Shown here: positions 43,463 through 49,860 of the stretch, piece after piece
How the letters are laid out: each line of letters opens with the position of its first letter
Position numbering within the stretch: position 1 is the first letter of the stretch
Source of the DNA: Bradyrhizobiaceae bacterium
GTDB taxonomy: Bacteria; Pseudomonadota; Alphaproteobacteria; Rhizobiales; Xanthobacteraceae
Direction of reading: 5' to 3'
NCBI GenBank assembly: GCA_020853885.1
Contig: JADYXZ010000003.1
Location: 124,001 to 188,000 of the forward strand
DNA: 64,000 bases
The notes under the pieces: generated by a model
Seen by the model: the letters and a program-made list of their open reading frames with translations, nothing else
What the model was told of the DNA's origin: nothing
Database searches by the model: none
Position numbers and translations under genes: made by a program

Positions 43463-44410
43463 CTAGGAGTGCAATGCCTTGCGATAGGTCGCGGGTGCCG
43501 TGCCGTAGCGGGCTCGGAAGCGACGCGCGAAATGGCTCGGCTCGATGAAGCCGCAGCGCCAGGCGATCTCAGCAACGCTCACGCCGGCAAAGCGTGGATC
43601 GTCGAGGAGCCGCCGGGCCGCTTCGAGACGAAGCGCAATCAGCGTCGCGCCGTAGCTCATGCCGCTGCTGGCAAACAGAAGATGTAGATAACGCCTGGAG
43701 ATGCCGTGTGCGGCCGCGACTGCCTGCGGATTGAGCGAAGGATCATGCAGGCGCCCCCACATGGTTTCGCGGATGCGCCGGATCATGGCACGCTGATGCG
43801 GCCTGACGGCAGGGGCGGGGCCCGCAGTAAGCGCGAGCAATGCGCCGATCTGATCGGCAACGACGCTGCTTGGCAGCGCAAGATCGCCGGGATCCGTTTC
43901 GGCGAGATTGCCGATCGCGCTCACAAGCGTCGCGCCCCATTGCGAATGCGTGCGGAAGGGGATTGCCGTGCTGTCTTCCGGTGCAGGCAGCCAGCGGCAC
44001 AGCCAGTCCTGCGGAATTTGCACAGACAGGCAACGATTCGTCTCCGGAAATGAAAACGCGTAGGGCTCCTTGCTGTCGACCAGCACGCAATCGCCGGGCG
44101 TTACGGTCGCCGCACGGTTGCGCTGCCGGACGCGCAGCCGGCCTTCGCGCATGTAAAGAAGATAGAAGTTGTGTTTGCGCGAGCGGGTGATCGCCTGCGG
44201 GGTGCGGCGCACCTCCTGCGCGGTCGTGTCAGCGAAATTGAGATCAATGGGGCCGAAAGGGCGCTGTTCGAGGCGCGCCGCGAAATCGGCAGGTGACGGG
44301 CTGCCGGCCTGCATTTCGAGAAACGCCTCGCAGATCGCCTCCGTCCAGTATTTCAGTGCAGCGCCCGGCGGCGCCTGCTCCGTCGACCACACGCGTTGTG
44401 TCGCGGCCAT
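43463..44410 (-). CDS. AraC-family transcriptional regulator (FeaR-like)
   Basis: The 315-aa protein has the AraC-binding-domain-2 type sensor (KYWTEAICEAFLEMQ, ITRSRKHNFYLLYMREGRLRVRQRNR) and two C-terminal helix-turn-helix motifs, in VAAAHGISRRYLHLLFASSGMS and AEIAWRCGFIEPSHFARRFRARYG. It is the last chromosomal gene before the broken tRNA and the mobile element. The 124 bp from its start to the tRNA fragment show nothing else. Confidence 0.87.
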   Translation of the reverse strand: MAATQRVWSTEQAPPGAALKYWTEAICEAFLEMQAGSPSPADFAARLEQRPFGPIDLNFADTTAQEVRRTPQAITRSRKHNFYLLYMREGRLRVRQRNRAATVTPGDCVLVDSKEPYAFSFPETNRCLSVQIPQDWLCRWLPAPEDSTAIPFRTHSQWGATLVSAIGNLAETDPGDLALPSSVVADQIGALLALTAGPAPAVRPHQRAMIRRIRETMWGRLHDPSLNPQAVAAAHGISRRYLHLLFASSGMSYGATLIALRLEAARRLLDDPRFAGVSVAEIAWRCGFIEPSHFARRFRARYGTAPATYRKALHS

Positions 44411-44534
44411 CGCATTCTCCCCCGAGGGCGGCTCGTTTCGGCGGCCGCCATCCGGAAATCATAGCGCGGAGGGAGGCGGCGCGCAGCACGGCCTTGCGGG
44501 CGTCGATGTTGCGCGCCTATCAATGGGTTGGTTG

Positions 44535-44572
44535 GCCGACGTGGCGGAACGGTAGACGCATGGGACTTAAAA
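44535..44572 (+). pseudogene. 5' half of a tRNA-Leu(UAA) gene, truncated at the anticodon loop (attL side)
   Basis: GCCGACG acceptor strand, D arm (GGCGGAACGGTAGACGC), 5' anticodon strand TGGGA and the loop CTTAAAA with anticodon TAA are present. The expected 3' strand (TCCCA), variable arm, T arm and acceptor 3' strand are absent; the sequence changes directly after the loop to GCATACTC. This is the host tRNA gene cut by integration of the element that begins at 44573. The next bases form a small inverted repeat GCATAC-TCAT-GTATGC (44573-44588). Confidence 0.88.
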
Positions 44573-44705
44573 GCATACTCATGTATGCATTTCATCTGCC
44601 AAATTATCTTGATTTTTCAGCATCTTCATGCCAATTTCACACTCATGGAAAGGGCAAAAAAAGCCTTACACATTCGTTGCACATTTTCACAGTTTCGAGG
44701 CCGCG

Positions 44706-45899
44706 ATGGCGCACCACAGGCTCATGGGAGGCAGACTCCATCTCTACAAGCGTGAGAACAGCCGCTTCTGGCAGTGCGCCACCTTTCTGGCTGGCACCAA
44801 CCATCGCGAAAGCACGAAGGAAGAGAGCCTCGAACAGGCGAAGGACTTCGCCGAGGATTGGTATCTCAAGCTCAAAGGCGCACACCGCGCCGGAGAGCTG
44901 AAAGAAGGCAAGCTGTTCAAGGTCGCGGCCCAACAATTCCGCCGCGAGTACGAGGTCATCACCGAAGGACAGCGCAACAAGGACTACGTGAAGGGCCACT
45001 GGCTCAGGCTGGACAACCACTTGCTGCCTTTCTTCGGCAGCATGCGTTTGTCGGAAGTCACACCCGGCAAGGTCCAGGATTACCGTATTCACCGCTTCGA
45101 ACAGGCGAAGGCCGAGCGCGGCAAGCCGCCGGCCCGAAACACCATGCATCAGGAAATGGTGACTCTTCGGCAGGTGCTAAAAACCGCCTACCGGCATGGC
45201 TGGATAAAGCATGTCCCCGACCTGTCTGAGCCCTACAAGACCAACCAGAAAATCTCGCATCGGGCCTGGTTCTCGCCCGAGGAGTACAAAAAGCTCTACA
45301 CGGCGACGCGCGCACGCGCGAAGCAGCCCAAGCGGAACCGCTGGAAATGGGAAAGCGAACAGCTTCACGACTATGTGCTGTTCATGGTCAACACGGGCCT
45401 TCGGCCCGACGAAGTGATGCGGATCGAAGACCGCGACGTAAAAATCACTCACGACGAAGCCACCGACCAAAAGATTCTGGAAATTGCTGTGCGCGGCAAG
45501 CGCGGCGTGGGCTACTGCAAGAGTATGCCCGGCGCGGTCGTCCCCTATCAGCGCCTGAAGCGCCGCAACGGCCTCCAGCCCAAGGACAAGCTGTTCCCGA
45601 AATTCCCAAGGGAATTATTCAAGACGATCCTGACCGAACTGGACCTCCGGTTCGACCGCGAAGGCAACCGCCGGACGGCGTACAGCCTTCGGCACACCTA
45701 CATCTCGATGCGCCTGATGGAAGGGGCGGACATCTATCAGATAGCCAAGAACTGCCGGACCAGCGTGGAGATGATTCAGAAATACTACGCCTCGCACATC
45801 GCGAACACGCTGGATGCGGCGGCCATCAACGTCATGCGCCCCAAGCCCAAGGACAAAAAGCGGGTGGAGGACGCCAGACGGGGCGAACTGGTCGAATAG
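44706..45899 (+). CDS. Tyrosine integrase of the mobile element
   Basis: The 397-aa tyrosine recombinase has a core-binding SAM-like domain at about residues 80-175 (FRREYEVITEGQRNKDYVKGHWLRL...) and a catalytic domain. The latter shows first Arg in VNTGLRPDEVMRIEDRD, box II as YSLRHTYIS (Tyr in place of the more common His before LRH), and the Tyr nucleophile in EMIQKYYAS. I prefer ATG 44706, with GAGG 5 bp upstream; an ATG at 44628 in frame lacks a ribosome site. Its position 134 bp from the cut tRNA half fits an integrase that uses the anticodon loop as its core site. Confidence 0.93.
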   Translation: MAHHRLMGGRLHLYKRENSRFWQCATFLAGTNHRESTKEESLEQAKDFAEDWYLKLKGAHRAGELKEGKLFKVAAQQFRREYEVITEGQRNKDYVKGHWLRLDNHLLPFFGSMRLSEVTPGKVQDYRIHRFEQAKAERGKPPARNTMHQEMVTLRQVLKTAYRHGWIKHVPDLSEPYKTNQKISHRAWFSPEEYKKLYTATRARAKQPKRNRWKWESEQLHDYVLFMVNTGLRPDEVMRIEDRDVKITHDEATDQKILEIAVRGKRGVGYCKSMPGAVVPYQRLKRRNGLQPKDKLFPKFPRELFKTILTELDLRFDREGNRRTAYSLRHTYISMRLMEGADIYQIAKNCRTSVEMIQKYYASHIANTLDAAAINVMRPKPKDKKRVEDARRGELVE

Positions 45900-45958
45900 C
45901 TGCCGGCAACGAGCGTTGTTGGCGGTTCGACCCTCACCCGCTAGGATAGAGTCGGCAT

Positions 45959-46251
45959 GCGGGCGTGGCGGAATGGTAGACGCAACGGACTTAAGCCGAA
46001 TAACTTGAGTGCTCGCCGGGAAACCGACGATGCAGAACTGCTCAAAGTCGGGGAACCCTTCACTGGCAATCCCGAGCCAAGCCCAGCAATGGGAAGGTGT
46101 AGAGACTAGACGGGCAGCACCTAAGGCGCACGCGCTACGGTGAAGGTATAGTCCAGACCACGAACGCTTAACGGCGGCGGCGAAAGCCGAAGTGGTACGA
46201 AAATCCGTTGAGCGTATGCTCGTGAGGGTTCGAGTCCCTCCGCCCGCACCA
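45959..46251 (+). tRNA. tRNA-Leu(UAA), intron-containing, CCA encoded
   Basis: Exon 1 is 45959-45992 (acceptor GCGGGCG, D arm, 5' anticodon strand ACGGA, loop start CTT). Exon 2 is 46200-46251 (AAAA, TCCGT, variable arm GAGC-GTAT-GCTC, T arm GAGGG-TTCGAGT-CCCTC, acceptor CGCCCGC, A, CCA). Joined, the loop is CTTAAAA with anticodon TAA. All stems pair. The gene is intact apart from the group I intron and differs from the broken copy at 44535 in acceptor and anticodon stems. It follows the integrase stop by 59 bp in the same direction. Confidence 0.97.
45993..46199 (+). ncRNA. Group I self-splicing intron (IC3-like) in the tRNA-Leu anticodon loop
   Basis: This 207-nt intron interrupts the tRNA between U34 and A35. 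The upstream exon ends in U and the intron ends in G, as group I chemistry requires. The internal guide GAGT (46007-46010) can pair with the exon end ACTT. Core elements are CAATCCCGAGCCAAGC (P), GGGAAGGTGTAGAGACTAG (Q/R) and GGTGAAGGTATAGTCCAG (S), with P7 formed by GACTA/TAGTC. Size and wording closely resemble the 205-nt Azoarcus tRNA-Ile intron. It has no homing endonuclease. Confidence 0.97.
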
Positions 46252-46308
46252 AACTCTCAAAATTTGCGCGCCAAAGGCACTTTATGTTTTGATTGCGCTT
46301 TCAGGCTG

Positions 46309-46806
46309 GTGTCTTTGAAATCATGCATTGTTGCAGAATCTAGCAGTTTACAAGACGGTGCGCGGAAGGACGGCAATCACTGCGATGCTGTTGCGCGGTT
46401 GCGCGAAGAATTCAAGCGTCGCAGAGACTTGTACGATGTGCCACCCCATTTGAAGGCTGAGGACTTGTCGCTTGAAGAATTGATCGATGAGCGATTCCGG
46501 TTCGCGGAAAGCACATCGATACGGCCTCTCGACATGGCGGAGAAAGTTCTTCGTCATCGCGCACTGATGGAACGACTGAATACGCCGATCGAGGTACAAT
46601 TCGCACGAGATTGGGAGCGATTTAGAGAGAGGGTTCGTCAACGAAGAAGGGCATCGCCCGAAGGCGAGACAATGCCGAGCGCACTGATGGAACGACTGAA
46701 CACGCCGATCGAGGTGCAATTCGCGCGAGATTGGGAGCGGTTCAAAGAGAGGGTTCGTCAACGAAGAAGGGCATCGCCCCAAAGCGGGACGATGCCGGGT
46801 GCCTAG
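46309..46806 (+). CDS. Hypothetical protein with tandem 40-residue repeat
   Basis: The frame ends at 46806. It is open back into the tRNA, so the start must lie after 46251; GTG 46309 is one option but no clear ribosome site helps, and the start is uncertain. The C-terminal half is two copies of a 40-residue unit (ALMERLNTPIEVQFARDW...ERVRQRRRASP), preceded by a related helical region. The protein is rich in Arg and Glu, probably helical, with no domain I recognise. Base composition is lower in G+C than the surroundings. Confidence 0.55.
   Translation: MSLKSCIVAESSSLQDGARKDGNHCDAVARLREEFKRRRDLYDVPPHLKAEDLSLEELIDERFRFAESTSIRPLDMAEKVLRHRALMERLNTPIEVQFARDWERFRERVRQRRRASPEGETMPSALMERLNTPIEVQFARDWERFKERVRQRRRASPQSGTMPGA
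46561..46800 (+). repeat. Tandem duplication, 2 x 120 bp, in frame
   Basis: Positions 46561-46680 and 46681-46800 are near-identical copies beginning GCACTGATGGAACGACTGAA, with about ten differences. The unit length is a multiple of three, so the reading frame is kept. Confidence 0.95.
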
Positions 46807-46985
46807 CACGGCGTGTAATCGCGGCGGGCCAGGAACAGCCGGACATGCCGGATATTCAGCAGCGTGTTCTCGCGCGCTTCGGTTCCCTCTGCCAGCTCAG
46901 GCAGGATCGCCAGGTTCTGGCGCAGCAGCTCCCAAAGCTGGGCTTTCGAGTAACGCGATAATTCCAGGTACGTCAGCAATCTCAT
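46803..46985 (-). CDS. Small hypothetical protein
   Basis: The 60-aa helical protein starts MRLLTYLELSRYSKAQLWELLRQNLAI and ends NIRHVRLFLARRDYTPC. GGAGGAAAAG precedes the ATG at ideal spacing, which makes it a convincing gene in spite of its size. It converges with the repeat-containing gene with overlapping stops. No known domain; such short helical proteins are common on alphaproteobacterial elements. Confidence 0.7.
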   Translation of the reverse strand: MRLLTYLELSRYSKAQLWELLRQNLAILPELAEGTEARENTLLNIRHVRLFLARRDYTPC

Positions 46986-47453
46986 CTTTTCCTCCATTGT
47001 TTCGACCGCGCCCATCGCGGCCTTCGTGGAGGACCGATCCCGCGCTGGAGGAAGGCGGTTGCACCGCGCCTGCGGCCGGAACGTCAGAGAAGGAGTGAAG
47101 CTGCCATGCACGGCACTTGCAGCCATCAAGCCGACGAACAGTGCTTGACGTGGACGAATGAAGGCCCGCGTGGGCCGGACAGGGAAATGAGGGAAGAGAA
47201 ACTAACGAACCGCCCGGGAATGCTTGACGCATACCGGAGACACCAGCTTTGGAATTCGTCTGTGCTGCGATGCGCGGACGCCTGCCGGTGATGGTAGGAT
47301 GGGAACCGATTGCGCTTTTAGAATGCGTACGTCTGAACGCCGCCGGCTTCCCGTAAGGCCTCGCCCGCCGAAAGATTCACGCACAGAGTCATAAGAATGC
47401 ATGCAGCCCGCAAAGATGGGCTGCATACATTGGTGTTCAGGCGGGGCGAAGGA
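46986..47453. other. 468-bp region without a convincing gene
   Basis: A frame at 47106-47291 (61 aa, +) lacks a ribosome site and codon bias. The only clear structure is the hairpin ATGCAGCCC-GCAAAGAT-GGGCTGCAT (47401-47426), just beyond the stop of the secreted-protein gene. It may end that transcript, though its T run is weak. Confidence 0.5.
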
Positions 47454-48296
47454 TTACAGCTTCGGCGCCGTGCCGCGTTGATGTTGCCGCCGCTTCTCGA
47501 CATAGCTGTCGAAATACGCGAAATCCGCAAGCAGGTTCTGCTTGGTCCGCTCGTTATCGGCGAGGGTGAACCGGACTATCTCCGCGTGATCTTTCGATAT
47601 GCCGATGTTCACTTCTACAAGCAGGGCGACATCGCAGGTGCCGTCCGTGTTGATGTTCTTCAGGCCCGCCGGGTTGGTGCCTTCCAGGAACAGCGGCTTG
47701 CAGGCCGACCCGCCGTTCAACAGCTTGCCGTCGGCATAGCGGAACAGATAGTTGCGGGATCTGCCATAGTCACCGACAAGCTGCGGCTCGCTGCCGTACT
47801 TCGCTTTCAGGCTGGCCAGCAGTTCGGATACCCGGATCTGATCTTCCTGTTTTTTATATGCAATGCGCCGCTTGATGGCGATGACCTGCTGACCCGACGA
47901 CGGCGCGCTGAAGTTTACCTGTATCCAATCGTCCTCCTTGGGCGGTACCGTCGGCTGATAGCGGCGGATCTCCACGCGGATACCGCCGGGGTAGGAGATT
48001 TCCAAAGGTCCGCCCGGCGTTGAGAGCTGGAAACGCTGCACGAGGTTTCTGAAGTTCTTGTTGTTCTCCGCCGTGTTGGTCGCGGCCTTGAACAGCGCTT
48101 CAAGCTTCGGCTTGGCCGTAGCGTAGGTCTCACCAAGTTCGATGCCGAGAATATCGGCCTTCAGTCCTTGCGGCAGGTTCAGTCCCTTGGGCAGGTTGAT
48201 TGTCTGTGTCCATTCGATTTGCTGGCCAAGGGCCGTGCCAAGGCCGGACAAAATCACGGCCGCGGCGACAGCGGCGATGCGCGTCGGCTTGCTCAT
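47454..48296 (-). CDS. Secreted/periplasmic hypothetical protein
   Basis: The 280-aa protein has a signal peptide (MSKPTRIAAVAAAVILSGLGTALGQ). The body includes DILGIELGETYATAKPKLEALFKAA, which reads like the start of a repeat-containing calcium-independent exported domain. It also has beta-rich regions and two Cys (GGSACKPLF, DGTCDVALL) that may form a disulfide. I do not recognise the family. AGGAGTCGTCA precedes the start. It is on the minus strand, facing away from the recombinase that follows. Confidence 0.75.
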   Translation of the reverse strand: MSKPTRIAAVAAAVILSGLGTALGQQIEWTQTINLPKGLNLPQGLKADILGIELGETYATAKPKLEALFKAATNTAENNKNFRNLVQRFQLSTPGGPLEISYPGGIRVEIRRYQPTVPPKEDDWIQVNFSAPSSGQQVIAIKRRIAYKKQEDQIRVSELLASLKAKYGSEPQLVGDYGRSRNYLFRYADGKLLNGGSACKPLFLEGTNPAGLKNINTDGTCDVALLVEVNIGISKDHAEIVRFTLADNERTKQNLLADFAYFDSYVEKRRQHQRGTAPKL

Positions 48297-48409
48297 TGAC
48301 GACTCCTGTTTCGATTGGCGCGGAAGCGCCCGGGAATCAAAACAGCCTCATACGATTGTGTGAGGCTGCGGTTTGGGTGCGTATTCGGGCCGCGAATACA
48401 TTCAACAGA

Positions 48410-48551
48410 CTTGCCTATTCTGTCGCATGTCCAGAAACGCCTGTGTTCGTGGTTGCCGCCTGCTATCCGCGTTGCTAAAATTGCTTCGTTCGCTTGTGCG
48501 TGCGGGCCGGAAGTCCGGGCCTTGCAGGGCGGACTCAACAGAATAGGCAAG
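48410..48551. repeat. Inverted 14-bp repeats flanking a 114-bp segment upstream of a recombinase gene
   Basis: CTTGCCTATTCTGT (48410-48423) and its exact reverse complement ACAGAATAGGCAAG (48538-48551) are inverted. CTGTCGCAT also recurs directly at 48420-48428 and 48553-48561. The segment between contains the hairpin GGCCGGAAGTCCGGGCC. The 301-bp gap 48297-48597 has no gene. Confidence 0.85.
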
Positions 48552-48597
48552 ACTGTCGCATCCGACCCGGTTTTCGCGGCGTCGGGAGCGACAGGAC

Positions 48598-49242
48598 ATG
48601 CAATTGCGGACGGCCGTTTCGGCGTCTCTCTACACCCCGTCGGGGCAACGCAAATATCTCACGGCGGAGGAACGGCGGCGCTTTCTTGAGGCCGTGCATC
48701 GCTGCGAGCGGCCCGAACTGGGTACGCTGTGCCTGACGCTGGCCTATACGGGATGCCGGATATCGGAGGCGCTGGCGCTGACGCGCGCATCCGTCGCCAT
48801 CGACTCCGGCTTCATTGCCGTTCGCTCCTTGAAGAAGCGCAGCCGCACGATCGTCGTGCGCGAGATTCCGGTCCCGGCCTCTCTTCTCAATCTGTTGGAA
48901 ATGACGCATGGCGTTGCGGACGGAAGACCCGACGCGAAGCTCTGGACGCTTTCACGCAGCCGCGCATGGCACCTTGTAAAGGGTGTGATGAAGCAGGCGG
49001 GCATCGCAGCAGGACCGCACGCCACGCCGAAGGGCCTGCGCCATGGCTTTGGCCTGCACGCCATACGCTCAGGCGTGCCGCTCAATCTCGTTCAACGCTG
49101 GCTGGGTCACGCGCGGATGGAGACGACGGCCATCTACTTGCAGGCCATGGGCCATGAAGAGCGGGAGATAGCGGCGCGGATGTGGAGCGAGCCACTGGCC
49201 TGTCCCGACCGTGCGATCGCCGGAAACGCTGCGGCGTGGTAG
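48598..49242 (+). CDS. Compact tyrosine recombinase (catalytic domain only)
   Basis: This 214-aa protein is little more than the catalytic domain of a phage-integrase-family recombinase: YTGCRISEALALTRASV (first Arg), HATPKGLRHGFGLHA (His, Arg, His), WLGHARMETTAIYLQAMG (His and Tyr). It has almost no N-terminal DNA-binding domain, unlike the element's main integrase. ACAGGAC precedes the ATG. Small recombinases of this kind act on resolution or inversion sites. The inverted repeats just upstream are candidate substrates. Confidence 0.9.
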   Translation: MQLRTAVSASLYTPSGQRKYLTAEERRRFLEAVHRCERPELGTLCLTLAYTGCRISEALALTRASVAIDSGFIAVRSLKKRSRTIVVREIPVPASLLNLLEMTHGVADGRPDAKLWTLSRSRAWHLVKGVMKQAGIAAGPHATPKGLRHGFGLHAIRSGVPLNLVQRWLGHARMETTAIYLQAMGHEEREIAARMWSEPLACPDRAIAGNAAAW

Positions 49243-49268
49243 ATTGGGCCGCATGACGGGAGAGGGCT

Positions 49269-49628
49269 ATGCTGCGAAGCCAAGCCGAACAAGACTGGAC
49301 ATGGCCTATCGCGTCGATGCGCGGCAGGCCCGCGCGATATCGCGAACGTTACGAGGCGGCTGCCGCCGAATACGAAGCGACAGGCAACCCTCAAAGCCTC
49401 GATCGCGTCCGATGGGACATGTACTGGAAGCTCGGGTTCATCATGGCCTTCACTGCCAGGACGCGCCCGGATGCTGGCCTGCAAGCGGAAGCGTTCGGCC
49501 TGCTGGAAAGCGCGTCCATGGAGTATCCCGAAGTGCCATGGCGCACAAACATTGCAGGATCGCTCAGGACGTGGCGAGCGACGGGAAGAGATGGAACGCG
49601 AAGCCGTTCCGCGAGAGCAATTCTGTAG
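49269..49628 (+). CDS. Hypothetical protein
   Basis: The 119-aa frame has GGGAGAGGGCT before its ATG and follows the recombinase after 26 bp in the same direction. It reads as an alpha-helical protein, with MRGRPARYRERYEAAAAEYEATGN and RWDMYWKLGFIMAFTARTRPDAG, ending in a basic tail. No domain is recognised. The neighbour relation suggests co-expression with the recombinase. Confidence 0.55.
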   Translation: MLRSQAEQDWTWPIASMRGRPARYRERYEAAAAEYEATGNPQSLDRVRWDMYWKLGFIMAFTARTRPDAGLQAEAFGLLESASMEYPEVPWRTNIAGSLRTWRATGRDGTRSRSARAIL

Positions 49629-49647
49629 GCACGCATTCCAATACGGC

Positions 49648-49860
49648 TTATTGGTCGATTAGTCTGCCGATGGCATCGAACAGACGCCGCGCCAGCATGG
49701 CTTCTTCCTCTCCGACTTCGCTGCCGCCCACACAATGATCGACGACGGCCAGGCAGGCCTTGAGCTCAGGCGCGGTCACGTTGAACGACTCCGGAAATTG
49801 GATGCACCGCCTTGCCAATTCAACATCGCGATCGGTAAAGAGAGGCGCCGTTCTGGTCAT
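49648..49860 (-). CDS. Small protein, paralogue A (pair with 59108-59356)
   Basis: The 70-aa protein (MTRTAPLFTDRDVELARRC ... PESFNVTAPELKACLAVVDH) aligns with the 82-aa protein at 59108-59356 over its full length. Both have xAPxFTxxDxxxAxRC, PExFxxTxPExxAC, and an acidic stretch leading to ARL. Its ATG overlaps the giant gene's stop by 4 bp (ATGA), so it is translated after the giant protein. The family is unknown to me. Confidence 0.78.
   Translation of the reverse strand: MTRTAPLFTDRDVELARRCIQFPESFNVTAPELKACLAVVDHCVGGSEVGEEEAMLARRLFDAIGRLIDQ

Noticed and set aside
45959..46000. Second truncated tRNA-Leu half, as at 44535
   Set aside because: The matching 3' exon lies at 46200-46251 behind a group I intron, so this gene is complete.
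46192..46308. N-terminal part of the repeat-protein frame reaching into the tRNA
   Set aside because: It would start inside the intron end and read through the tRNA 3' exon, which is not plausible coding sequence.
46561..46800. CRISPR-like array
   Set aside because: Only two adjacent, near-identical 120-bp units without spacers; it is a coding tandem duplication. No CRISPR array or cas gene is seen in the window.
47106..47291. 61-aa frame in the gap after the small minus-strand gene
   Set aside because: No ribosome site, unusual composition, no family.
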